Notes under the pieces: generated by a model
What the model was told of the DNA's origin: nothing
The model's input: only the letters and a program-made list of their open reading frames with translations
Database searches by the model: none
From: Clytia hemisphaerica
Lineage: Eukaryota; Cnidaria; Hydrozoa; Leptothecata; Clytiidae
Length of the DNA: 64,000 nucleotides
Direction of reading: 5' to 3'
Assembly: GCA_902728285.1 (NCBI GenBank)
Contig: CACVBU010000544.1
Coordinates: forward strand, 1 to 64,000
Program-made: the position numbers and the translations under genes
In this document: positions 23,464 to 34,160 of the stretch, one piece after another
How the letters are laid out: every line of letters starts with the position of its first letter
Numbering within the stretch: the first letter of the stretch is position 1

Positions 23464-23586
23464 TGGCTTTTTTTAGTTGTGACGTCGGATTTTGATTTTG
23501 GGAGAACATTGCATTGCCATCTTTAAAAAGAAGAAACTTAACGGCCATAAATTCATTTCACCTCAATCAACACTCGAGGAACAATC
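23464..23586. promoter_or_regulatory. Shared upstream region between the KDZ transposase and the ATPase gene
   Basis: About 120 bp separate the open end of the transposase frame from the ATPase start codon, so both genes must be driven from a very small bidirectional region or from overlapping 5' leaders. It contains GACGTC (23481) and several A-rich runs but no convincing TATA box. The A7 run (complement of T7 at 23468-23474) would put an upstream ATG at 23509 in frame with the transposase if it were one base shorter. Confidence 0.5.
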
Positions 23587-25223
23587 ATGTCGAAACCTTT
23601 GAAAGAAATCTCAGACGATGTTTACCGGCGCGCACTGGAAAAATGTTGGGCGGTAAAGTTGGACACACAGAAAACCTTCCCTACACTAATCGATGAATGG
23701 ATAACAGTGGAGAAGAAAAAACTTGGAGTTCCGTATTCTTACCTTGCATACCCACTTCTAACGAGTATATCATACTGTCTCGGTGTGAGCAGAGTAAAAC
23801 TGGCTGAATCGTACCAAGAACCCGTCATCCTTTACTCGTTGGTATCAGGCAGAAGTGGTACAAATAAATCAAGCTGTGTATCACTTTTCCGAAATATCAT
23901 CAACAAGATTGAAACAAATGAGCGAGATGATAAACAGCACATCTTTGACAGTGGCACTATCGAGGGTCTCATGACCACACTTCATGAGAACAACGGCTCC
24001 GTTTTATGCGCTGTAGACGAGTTTTCCACATTCTTAGATGCAATGGATAAAAACTCAAATGGAAATGTCGAACGCTCAAGGTAACTTTTTACTTAGTTTT
24101 GTAATTTTAAGATCCCATATACCTCACCGTCAAATATAGGTAATACGCACTCCAATGGAGAACCTAAAATCTTAATTGTGTTCGCACGGGTTTTCGCATA
24201 ATCTTAGTTAGTATTAGACCTGACATCCGTATGTTCAATTTTAACGTTTATCTTTTGAAAATAGCTCTTCATGTAATGGTATATGAACATAAGATTATCT
24301 TTAGATATCTATCTCTTTGGTCCGGTTCATCATGGTCAAAAAAGACAAAGCACGGCGGAAAGGTGGAAATTGAAGACCCACGATTCAGTTTTTATGGGTT
24401 TAACCAAAACTACTTTCTTATTAACATGATCGTTAACAGCAATCATTTTGATGGATTCCTGCCAAGATTTTTGGTCGCTACTTCTGAAGAGGAGTATGTT
24501 CCAATAACGGAAAAAATTGCAGCTTCGAAAACAAAAGTTCCACTCTGTATCCAGAATTTGTTTGACAAAATTTTCAAACACTTTTACTATAAAGGTCATG
24601 TTTTTGAGCTAGACACTGAAGCATTTACTTTGTTTGCATCATATGATCAAAAAGTTTTGGACTTCAGAAAGGCAGATGTGTTCGAAGACATGAAATCAAT
24701 GATTATGTCCAAAAGTATCGGTAATGTGCTGAGAGTAGCTGCTCTCCAGTGCGCACTACGCGTTGTTGTCGATGCCGATGACTTATCAAATCTGGATTTC
24801 ACAATTGGGATGGTCGACATGGAACGAGCCATCACGTTGGTAACGTATTCGGTTAACTGTTTAATTGCATTGATAGACAGCACGAAAAATACTTCACGAA
24901 ATGGAAGGAAACGACATAGCGAAATGCCTTTACCTGAAGTAATGGATGAGGAGTTTCTATTGGTCCACAAGGCGAAAATCAAAAAGATCTTCACGCAAAA
25001 TTCAAAGATCGTACCGGTTTCATCCATCACAAGAAATCACATGTGTCCTCAAATAGGTGGGAAAAATGGTTCAGAAGAAGCCAAACGTTTTCTAAAGGGG
25101 TTAGAGTTGAATGGTCTTGGTAAGCTGTCAGTGGAGAATGATAAATCAGTATTTATTGTAACCGATAAAGAAAACATTGAAAATCAGATAGTCTCAGATT
25201 TGATGACTAAACTCGATCTTTGA
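23587..25223 (+). CDS. DUF3987-like P-loop ATPase (470 aa), transposon-borne
   Basis: Exon 1 is 23587-24080 and exon 2 is 24305-25223, with GT-AG ends and an in-phase join (ATG at 23587, TGA at 25223). Visible motifs are a YLAYPLLTSISYCLGVSR helix, a Walker-A-like loop GRSGTNKSS (residues ~88-96, Asn where Gly is usual), a Walker-B-like VLCAVDEFSTFLD (~139-151), and the later YLSLWSGSSWSKKT and FSFYGFNQNYFLI segments. This order matches DUF3987 proteins, which are ATPase domains often found in primase-helicase proteins of phages and plasmids. The C-terminal third is charged and may be a winged-helix or other DNA-binding part (inference). Together with the divergent KDZ gene inside shared inverted repeats, it is probably a transposition or replication accessory. 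Family call fairly sure; role inferred. Confidence 0.75.
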
Positions 25224-25706
25224 GTCTTATACATTATCACACTTAATATTTATGGTTTGAATAATTAAATTTTTACGTGTTTGGATGATTTTTAAATTTG
25301 GCAGTTAATTTCAAATTTTGGGTTTTAAGGTTAGGTTGACCAGATATTTATGGAAAAATTCAGTTTTTTCTCCACACATCCATATTTATATTTAGTCAAA
25401 ATCAAATCATATAATTGTATTTATTCTTCAGATGTTGAATTCTAATTATTATTTGTATATTTTCCAATAACTTATTAATCACATCCTTACTTTTTTCAAT
25501 GAATTACTCTATCCACCATTTAAAAAAACTCATATAAACCGTTTTGGGTCACATCTATACATCATTTGATTTTAAGTTTTGATTTGACTTTAAAATTACA
25601 ACAACAAGTAGGTTTTATTGACTTAACCTTTACCTAACACATGTATTATTGACACCACCAGGCCATTTCAGACTTTATAGTATAATAGCTCCTATCACAC
25701 GCGAAA
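25224..25706. other. 3' flank of the ATPase gene and first diverged right-array unit
   Basis: AT-rich, no gene. From about 25660 it matches the spacer of the right subterminal array (CCATTTCAGACTTTATA ... CACACGCGAAAG), showing that the array originally started here. Confidence 0.5.
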
Positions 25707-26022
25707 GACCTTTATATACCCTGGACCAAGCTTCTCAATCCCAGCCAAGCAAAGTCTTTGATCGGAGTTTTTTGAAAATTGATACCCTAATGGCGGCACT
25801 ACTCGATAGCGGTGTAAATGCATCGAGAGCGCTAGGTCTACTTTTCCTCGAATTTATTTTATGATGTAGCGGCGTTAGATGTTAATTTTTAACATTGCAA
25901 TGGCTTCTCCTCGGGTACCAATTCCAAAAAAACTCCAATCAAAGATGGCAGATATATTTTTTTTTTTCGGTCAAAAAATCAAAGATGGCAGATATTGCTT
26001 GGTCCAGGGTTATATAAAGGTC
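25707..26022. mobile_element. ~316-bp inverted-repeat element inserted in the right array
   Basis: The ends carry CCCTGGACCAAGC and its complement, with GACCTTTATATA outside, as an inverted repeat (25707-25731 / 25997-26022). The array unit is interrupted exactly here. No coding content. Confidence 0.7.
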
Positions 26023-26489
26023 AGTGAGTGCAACATTCTTCACCGCTACGCCGAAGTCGCGAAGGCCATTTCAGACTTATAATAGCTCTTATCACACGCG
26101 AAAGGCTTGCGCAGCGCAACGTTCTTCGCCGCTACGCCGAAGCCGGGAAGGCCATTTCAGACTTATAAAAGCTCCCATCACACGCGAAAGGCTTGCGCAG
26201 CGCAACGTTCTTCGCCGCTACGCCGAAGTCGCGAAGGCCATTTCAGACTTATAAAAGCTCCCATCACACGCGAAAGGCTTGCGCAGCACAGCATCCTTCG
26301 TCGCTACGCCGAAGTCGCGAAGACCATTTCAGACTTATAAAAGCTCCCATCACACGCGAAAGGCTTGCGCAGCACAGCATCCTTCGCCGCTACGCCGAAG
26401 TCGCGAAGACCATTTCAGACTTATAAAAGCTCCCATCACACGCGAAAGGCTTGCGCACGTCAAATACGTGCGCTAACTGCGTATACCAC
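26023..26489. repeat. Right subterminal array of the KDZ transposon (86-bp units)
   Basis: About five near-identical 86-bp units, each with CTTGCGCAGCGCAACGTTCT, then TCGCCGCTACGCCGAAGTCG, then CCATTTCAGACTTATAAAAG. The GC-rich part is the reverse complement of the left array's GC-rich part, so the two arrays are mirror images. The overlapping 65-77 aa frames at 86-bp spacing are repeat translations. Confidence 0.9.
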
Positions 26490-26538
26490 GCGCAGCGCCG
26501 AAGTAAGTGTGCAAATCGTCGCCCCACTCTTTTTAGAC

Positions 26539-27266
26539 CCTACGATTTTATTGGAATTTTGTCATGGTTAAACTTAACATTCAGCGGATATTGTTGCCAA
26601 ATAATGATTTTTTTGTCACGTTGTCAGCCAATACTGTTTGACTATTTGAGTAACACTTTTTAAGATCATACGCCATATCGAATATTGGGTGATTGTGGTC
26701 AGTATAACATTTGTTGAGGCTGGTTGAGGAGGTACGCTGCTGTGAAAAACAGACAAAATATTTGCAGGAGTTCTTAATTATTCATCATGATATTAGAAAG
26801 ACTTTGTTGTGGTTTGAAGATCAAGCAAATTGTGATAAGTTTTGTGACATGTGTGTGATGTTCAATGACATTTATAACTTTTACATACGAAGGCAGCAAT
26901 CACTAATGCACTTTCATTTAATCTTCCAAATAAAATAAGCACTTTTGAAGCTTTTTCCTCAAAACTGTTGAGCGTGTTTTTAGCGAAGTTAAATGAAGAT
27001 GTTTGTGATCGCCGCCTTAAAATATACCTTATTAAGTGGATAAATTTTGGCGTGGATTTAATTTGGCAATTAGCCAAAATGCAATTTTTGACGGGGATTT
27101 AGCTAATTTGACGATATAGATCAATTTCATAAAATTTGGCGGGGATTCAAGTTGGCGAAATGCAAATTTTGAGACACTTAAATTGGTAAAAATTACTATA
27201 TATAAAATATACTGAAAAGTTGTTATTTTTTAGTTTTTGAAATTTTGGCGGGGATTTAATTTGCCA
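26539..27266. other. Non-coding, with degenerate GGCGGGGATTTAA repeats
   Basis: Between the KDZ element and the ACCGGTG repeat. Words like TTTGGCGGGGATTTAATTTG recur at about 27045, 27095, 27145 and 27243; related words occur in inverted orientation at 41335-41376. The frame at 26711-26938 (+) has no recognised motif. Confidence 0.5.
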
Positions 27267-27480
27267 ATATGTGTCATGCCACGCGATTTCCAACATACTC
27301 CATCACACCGGTGTCAAAAAAAACCAGTGGACCCACCGGTTCCCACCGGTGTCGAATGATTTTGCAACCAGTTTCAACCACTCTTCACCGGTGGCACTTT
27401 TTAGAGATTCGAGACTGGTGTCCACCGGTGTCCACCGGTGTTTTAATAATTACACCGGTGGAGGCTTTAGATTTCGGCTG
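27267..27480. repeat. ACCGGTG-rich repeat, left copy
   Basis: Begins with a 29-bp block (27267-27295, containing GTGTCATGCCACGCGATTTC) that is present as an exact reverse complement at 41295-41323. It is followed by about eight CACCGGTG or near-CACCGGTG words to 27460 and by TTTCGGCTGCCGTC. CACCGGTG is itself a palindrome. Confidence 0.85.
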
Positions 27481-30400
27481 CCGTCAAAAATTAAACTTAG
27501 AGTTTACGCATGCGCGATTACATCAAAACAAAATTGGCTGTTCCGCTTCGCTTTCGCTTCGCCTGTCTGCCTGTAGGTCGACACGAAAAAAGTGTAGAAG
27601 CAATCACTTCAAATGATGATGATTTGCCTAGAGAATGGTGATGGTAAAGTATTTGACAAACAAAAAGACAAACAGTTTGTCTTAGGAAGGATGAGGAAGG
27701 TTTGTATATTTTACATTGAAAAACTCATAGCAATGGAGTAGAGATGGGGGTTGATATAATGGATATCTTTTGAACTACAAAACCACCATTTGGCATTTGA
27801 AACAAATAAATGACACAAATGACGACTCATTTTTCTCATTGAGGTAAGGGCTTTAATCTGGTGGAACTATTTTTTCCAAAATATGAAGGGAATATTTTGG
27901 CCTGTCCTCCCTATTAATAGTCGAGTGAAAGTTTGAACTTTTTGGAGTGGGCAGTAAACCTGTTTAATAATTTCCCTCCCCTAAAATGGATTTTTAAAAA
28001 AAATTTGTATATCTAAAATTGTATTCAAATTTGAGGAATGTTCAGGCCCAAAGCCTGTGTTAGGTAGTTGCTTAATGCACCTTTTAGAACAGGTAAGTTA
28101 TTGTAATTGGCACCCTTCACCTAATAGCCAGCAACTCCTCAATTTTGAATACAATTTGGTTGAATACAAAAAACAATCAATGGGATTTAATTTTGTGTTT
28201 ACTTTCGACTTATATCAAATTTGATGCAGCCAAGTTGTTTTATTTAAATGGAACTATTATTAATGGTAGGGTGGACAGGCCAAAATTTTCCCCTCAATTT
28301 TTAGAAACCAAGCTAATTTTATTTGAAAGTCCTTACCTTTGTGAGAAAAATGAGGGGTCATTTATTAGAAATGGTTGAGTATTCCCAAAGTTATTCCATT
28401 TTCAAAACACAAAAAAATCACCTTTTCAAAGAATCGCCTCCTTACACCACGCCAGCAAGAAATAATTTTCGGAAGCACCAAAATCGCGCCAAAAATGGCG
28501 GATGAAATCTAGTCTTCCGTGTGGCGGGGTGTGGGGAGTTTTGCTGGTGCGGTCTGAAAATCGGCCCGATAACTGTTAAACTTTAGCTTATCGCTAATGA
28601 GCTGGAAATGATAGCTAAAAACAAATTTCACCACTAGGAAGCTGAAATCCTCAGCTTTCAGATGGTGTATGCTGCTTACATGAAAAAATCCGCAATCTTG
28701 TTGAAAAATTGCAATTCCTTCTATTTATTCAAAATTCCAGACAGCCTTTAGGTTTTCAAATAAAGCAGCATGTGATAGATTGTAGCCTAATCTTACCCTG
28801 GGTTTACTAAAAAAAACGCGATTGAAAAGATGAACCAGCTCAATAGCGACAGCCATTTGTTTCAATATGGGTCGAGAATTTTCTGGTGCCGTGGTCAGCA
28901 CTAAATCGCGTTTTCACCTTGACGTCGAAAAACATGAATATCTTTGGAAAGAAAATAGATACCTGGATGCAGTTTTTTTTACTTGTTTCCCTGATAATTC
29001 CTGATTGATTTAAAAAAAAATAATTAACAGATTTGGATGATTCAAAGGTATATAAGTACTAATGCATTGAAGTTCATTTTTGTAAATTCTTCCTCGTTCC
29101 GCGCAATAAATCCTGACGAGTGCGCACCCTATTAATGGTCCGATTTGGCTGAAATTTTGCAAACTTCTTCCTTGGGTGAAAACCTAGGGGTAGTTTTTTC
29201 ACTTTTTCAAAATTCTCATTTTTAAGGGCGTGGTCACAAAGTTTAGCTCAAACGAGGCTAAAAATTTGGGGCAGACTGGAGACCTCAAAAATGGTTGGAT
29301 TTGGCTGAAATTTTGCTCACCTAATCCTTGGGTAAATACCTGGGAATGTTTTTTTCATTTTTTAAAAATTTTTGGGGCCATATTTATGTATAAAAGTTGC
29401 AAAGCGATCCAGACCCTTTCGATTTGCAAGTTGTTGCAATAATAGATAATAGTTGCAATAGAGTTGTTGCAATAGAACGGCTGTGTCTCCATAATAAATC
29501 ATGGAGATTGGTAACGTCCAGCCACACATCAGATTCGATCTGACAGCTCACACTGTACCATTATTCAATTAGAAAAATTGAAGCTATTGACCAGACAACT
29601 CTATTTGGAAGATTTTAAGCAAAGACCAGGACACTACCCTTGAACAACATACAAGTTTAAATCTCAAATTATCCAAAATGATAGATACAATTATCAAAAA
29701 GTGTTCAGCAAAAGGGTTTTTTTTACTTTATACTTGAAAAGAATTGAGAAAAAAACGAGAAAGAATTAATAAAAAATAACACAAGTTGAATTGTACGAGA
29801 GATGCTATTTGAAAATAAATTATTGGAGAAAATGTACAAAATTAATCAAATGAAATAATAATAAAATTAATTATAATTAAAAATGGGTTTTGAGCCCTTC
29901 TGAAATATTAATTGGATGTTTTTTTGTGTTTTTTTTTTATTTTTGTTCTTGTTTTTGTTCTTGTTTTTGTCTTTTTTCTTCTTATCCTTCGACACCCACA
30001 CATACCCATCTTTATCTCTCTCACCTTCTTTCTTCCACACTTCAAACGCCTTTGCACTCTTGCTGCCAGGGTTCTTTTCTCTATATAAATAGAAAGCTGC
30101 AGCGCTTAGATCAGCCATTTTTTTTTTATTATTTTTAATTGTTTATTTTTACTGAAGAGAAAAAACAATGCAAATTTGAAAAAGGTTAACTTGCATAGTA
30201 TGTCACTTTCATCACCTCCAAATCACAAAACTGTCTGGTCTTCATTTATAAATTGACCAGGTCAAGAAGTCAAAAACAAAACAAACAAGCTAAATTATAA
30301 ACCAATTATAAATTAATGACTAGGCATTTCTGTGATTTGGAAACATTAGAGACCCGGGAGTAAACCTTGGCTTTTAGTTCATACTTGCAACATTTGTAGA

Positions 30401-30522
30401 TAAAATCTGATTAATGGTGAAAGTATTTAACAGAGTACACCACGTGAAGGTAAGCCATAGGAAGGGGTAGATCACAAGAATTGTGAAAAATTGAAAAGTT
30501 TATTAAAAAGAGAGTAATCTTA
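27481..30522. other. Non-coding interval with one doubtful small ORF
   Basis: No firm gene. The minus-strand frame 30118-29867 starts with a normal ATG and a protein-like 30-residue segment (AAFYLYREKNPGSKSAKAFE), then becomes a Lys/Asn tract encoded by an AAAAAC-type simple repeat. It could be a short exon (a GTGAGA donor lies inside it) but I cannot support a gene. Confidence 0.4.
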
Positions 30523-30803
30523 GGGATTGGCCATAAAGTATCTACTAGAGGGGGGTGGAGGATTTTTCTAAAATCACAAAAAAAATTTCGAACCAACCCT
30601 CTTTGACGGTACCCCACAATACACGAAAAATTGCAATGAAGAGTTGCTAATGCTATCAAATTAGCAATTTATTTATATTATAAATTCAACCAAAAATTCA
30701 TGGTAAACGCCAAAATAAAAAGAGTAAAAAATGTAAACAAACAGCAAAAAAACCACCCTAAAATTCTCCACCCCACTCTAGTAGATACTTTATGACCGCT
30801 CCC
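30523..30803. mobile_element. 281-bp PIF/Harbinger-like MITE
   Basis: Inverted ends share GG-CATAAAGTATCTACTAGA and continue for about 45 bp with few mismatches, flanked on both sides by TTA (30520-30522, 30804-30806). A 3-bp TTA/TAA duplication and G-rich ends are typical of PIF/Harbinger elements. No coding content. Confidence 0.8.
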
Positions 30804-31103
30804 TTAAAAGTTATTTTATAGTTTTTTGTGATCTACCCCTCAGTTTTTCGTACTCTGCCCTAAAAAAGAAAAACAATTTTGATTAGGGCTGACTGTAATA
30901 GTCAAAATGACAAAGCAGCAGCGAAGGGTAAATACTCATCACAATGATAAAGTATATTTTTCTCTTGATTTGAAATAAATTTAGAGAATTCATAGCAATT
31001 CACATTGAATGCTTTAACACAACTATTCACAATGAATTGATGTGACACCTCCATTGTGCTGATTTATCATTTTAATAAAAACCTCACGCTCGTGAAAAAG
31101 AAG

Positions 31104-33593
31104 TTAATATGTAGCTGGATCAGGTGCAGTGAGATTTTTGGTATTGTCAGTACAGAATTCCCGTATATCAGTGAAAAGATAGTCTTTCCTTTTCTGAGGG
31201 AATCCTTTAGGGTGGATAATATCAGGCAAATCTCTGGTATTGGTGACACTCTCAAGAGGGACTTTTCCAATGATAGACACCTTTACAGGCTCATCACCTA
31301 GTCTTTTTGAGCAATATACTATACCCTTTTCTTCTGAAGACATACTAAAGTGATGATACTCAAGAAGGTCTTTGATGTCTACAAATTGGTACTTTTTATC
31401 AAAATACTCTGTCCACTCATATGTTGGAACATTAACCTGCTTGTCATGAGTCCCAGCCAAAACACCAACATTAACCTTAGTATCATTGCAAACATCCATT
31501 ACATCATACAATGATGAGACTTGTGTACGCCGCAGCTTTGTTTTGAATGCACCGAAACATCTGAAAATTGGAAAAAATTCATCCTCTAGAGAAAAACCTT
31601 TTCAGTCAACAATTTACCCATTTTTATCATTATATTTTGTTGAAGATAATATTTTAATAATCTTTTATGTTTGGCCTTCTGGGCCTTCAACATATACCCT
31701 GAGTCGGGAGGAAATTAAAAAAGTTTAGATGAAGGCTGGCTGATCATTACCTGTCACAGCTAAACTTTGTGTGGCCAGCAATCATAAATGAATATTCAAT
31801 CTTTTCATGAAGTCCATTGATTATTCTCCACATGAGATAATGCAGAAAGGCATTATTCTTGTTCTGGCCTAGAGTTACAAATGTTATTAGAAAATTTAAC
31901 AAGCTTGTTGGCTATTCCAAAAAAAATATACAGGGGTATTGACAATATTGACGAACCTTTTTTGCAAACCCCCTGGAAAATTTAAATGCTAGAGGTAGTT
32001 CCTATTAAATGGATTAAACCCTCTGGAAAGTGAAGTTTTGCAATTGTGTGAGTGTTGTCTTTAAAAAAGGGTCTGTAAAATAACTATTAAAGAATATACC
32101 AAAAGCCCTTCCAATTTTGAGACCCCCTGGAAAAGTTCGTCAATACCCCTGTATGGTTTAAATCATAATGAATGTGAAGGAAATTTGGAAAAATTGAAAC
32201 CACTTTCGATTTGCAAGTCACATAATTTTTAAGTTCATTGCATAAATTTGTATAAATTAACGGAATTGTAATAAGAAGAATAGAAATTATCGTATTTTTG
32301 CATTTTTGTCGACTTTGCAGAAAAACGTAAACAAAGCCTAAATTCTGGAATTTTGAAAAGATTTTGAAATAATGAAAAGTGTAAAAAACTGTCAAAAGTA
32401 CACATACCCGAACAATTATCAGCATGTAGATAAGCTTCTGTCTCACCAAAACTGTAATTTTCTAAATAGTGGTGCACATAGCTGATGGTAGCATTAGCAC
32501 CCTTCCCTGTATTAACAATCTCATCAATGAGATAACAGTATTGAAGACCTATACCATCATTGCACAGACCAAAGATTGAACATTTACGAGGCGTCTTAAA
32601 AAAAATAGGCCCTGGCTGGAGAGGGTGATAAGGGTAATGAGTTTGTTGGGCATAGTCCCACGAGTAGTGGGACATTCCTTTAAAAGAACAAGGAGGCTTT
32701 TTAGAAAACGCATTGAAATTTTCCATTCCTTCTAATTGTAAAAACTTCCGAGCATCATCCTTCGCCCTTTTAACTTGAGCTCTGTAATAGCGGATTTCCT
32801 CAGCAGCCCGAATTATATGGTCCTCCTGTGATTTTAAAGCCTCGTCATAATCATCATTCCCCCCAGAATCATCACCCTCCTTATGTTTAGCACGAGCTCT
32901 AATCAATAAATTATTGCCCTGCTGACAAGTCCAGCACAAATCAGCCATAGTTTTAGCAACTACAATGTTTGGCAATGCTTTTTTCCAGAGGTCACGAAAA
33001 GCACTAAAACCCATTGCAGGCAAATCTTCTTTTAAACATGCACTGTGATAACTTTCATGAATTGATTTCTTAGTGTGGTGAGAGTTTATAAACTGCGTAG
33101 TACCCTTTTCATCCCTACAATAGGGAATTCTACCGGGTAGATACGATGCATTTAATTCGGCAAAATTTTTGAGAAAGGTAATAGCGTGTTCATTAGTCTT
33201 CATTGAAAAGGTATTATGAGGTAAACGTCCTTTATTCCCATGCTCACGAGCTACTGGGCCCTTTTCTTTAAAATGTTTACACAATGTTTGGTAAACAGAA
33301 AGACTCATTGTCAAGCAAAACAAAAATGTCTCACGACAAACACGCTTACCATGAATCATATAAGTAGTCTCACCATTTTTTGGTTTGTTTGCCAATATAA
33401 AACCTAATAACAAAAAGTCTTTTTCGCTGCTGGTCAATTCCAAAATCGAATCCCTGCGATCTCTAATCTCATCTTTGGTAAAAAGGAGATAACATTGTCC
33501 TTTTTCAGGTCCAATTTTACAACCACAACCTTCCCTATAAAATTTATCAACTTTTTCTTCTTCTTCAGTATCAAGAGGTCTCTTTTCAGCCAT
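31104..33593 (-). CDS. Transposase-like protein with DNCSGQNKN motif (586 aa)
   Basis: Three exons on the minus strand: 33593-32408, 31868-31751 and 31560-31104. All ends are GT-AG and all phases join to give 587 codons. I chose the ATG at 33593 (AAAG-ATGG context); the frame is open further up but without a better start. An N-terminal Cys cluster (GCGCKIGPEKGQC) and a CWTCQQGNN site precede the core: an Asp in GLCNDGIGLQYCYLIDE, GKGANATIS, LHADNCSGQNKNN across the first intron, LMWRIINGLH, GHTKFSCDRCFG across the second intron, and LRRTQVSS. The spacing of acidic residues suggests a DDE/RNase-H-type core (inference). As I recall, this family is common and uncharacterised in cnidarians, molluscs and fish. 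No lesion seen. Confidence 0.75.
31931..32151. mobile_element. 221-bp MITE in an intron
   Basis: Ends CAGGGGTATTGAC / GTCAATACCCCTG, flanked by TA on both sides (31929-31930, 32152-32153). It lies in intron 1 of the DNCSGQNKN gene. A TA duplication suggests a Tc1/mariner-like origin. Confidence 0.8.
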
Positions 33594-34160
33594 CTTTCTA
33601 GGTTTATTCTGTGATCTTGCTTTCACCAAAGCTACCAGCAAATGAAAACAGAATGCTGATATCAAAGGGTGCGCGCGCATAAGTAGACATACTTTTCGAA
33701 CCTTCGAAAAATGTTTCAAGATCGAATGTTTTACTGGTACATGTTTTACGTCATTAAGATCGTGACAAATTTTGTGAATTTGAGTTGAATTGGGAATAGG
33801 GCCCTAATATTACTACGTGACCAACAATGCAACATGGTGACATGTATTAGGAATAAGGGCCCTAATTACTACGTGACCAGCATGATGACACGTATTGGGA
33901 ATAGGGCCCTAGAACTACGTGAGCAAGCTGTAAAACAATAGAAATTTCGAACAACAAAAGTTTGCGATTCCGAAAACAATAACAAGTAACATTCTAATTG
34001 GTCCTTTCAACTAGTTCCATTGTTTCTGTCACCTTATTCAATTGTTTCGAATACCTTGCCCTATAAAAGGACACGCTTCAAAAGATCCCATTGCTTTTCT
34101 GCTCACATCAGCTTTGTTCAATTTTAAATATAATTTCTAATTTTTATTTGTTTGTTCAAC
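33594..34160. promoter_or_regulatory. Divergent promoter region with a TACGTGACCA tandem repeat
   Basis: 567 bp between the start codons of the DNCSGQNKN gene (-) and the BEN-domain gene (+). Three copies of a ~50-60 bp unit (GGGAATAGGGCCCTAATTAC then TACGTGACCA or close variants) lie at about 33790-33925. ACGTGA resembles a bZIP/bHLH half-site. TTCGAA words cluster at 33695-33730, just upstream of the minus-strand gene. CCCTATAAAAGG at 34059-34070 looks like a TATA box for the + gene, about 90 bp before its ATG. Confidence 0.6.

Larger units (their letters stand above)
20752..26528. mobile_element. KDZ-type DNA transposon carrying a DUF3987-like ATPase gene
   Basis: Terminal inverted repeats of 39 bp lie at 20752-20790 and 26490-26528. 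They are gap-free with 31 of 39 positions matching, including CTTCGGCGCTGCGC. The 10-bp sequence CTTTTTAGAC flanks both sides (20742-20751 and 26529-26538) as a target duplication. Inside are GC-rich tandem arrays in mirror orientation near each end, and two divergent genes: the transposase at 21549-23463 (-) and the ATPase at 23587-25223 (+). A second copy of the left terminus at 19619 belongs to the tandem duplication. A small element (25707-26022) has inserted into the right array. KDZ transposons are established; the ATPase cargo is what I find unusual. Confidence 0.85.

Noticed and set aside
19657-26489. CRISPR-like appearance of the ~85-bp arrays
   Set aside because: Whole units including spacers are repeated, there are no unique spacers or cas genes, and the DNA is eukaryotic.
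26024-26571. Overlapping 65-77 aa frames at 86-bp spacing
   Set aside because: Translations of the right subterminal array; spacing equals the repeat period.
26711-27060. Possible hAT transposase C-terminus
   Set aside because: A short stretch resembled hAT endings in one frame only, with stops nearby and no dimerisation motif.
29867-30118. Possible HMG-box-like small protein
   Set aside because: Only about 30 residues are protein-like; the rest is a simple repeat, and no fold-defining residues can be confirmed.
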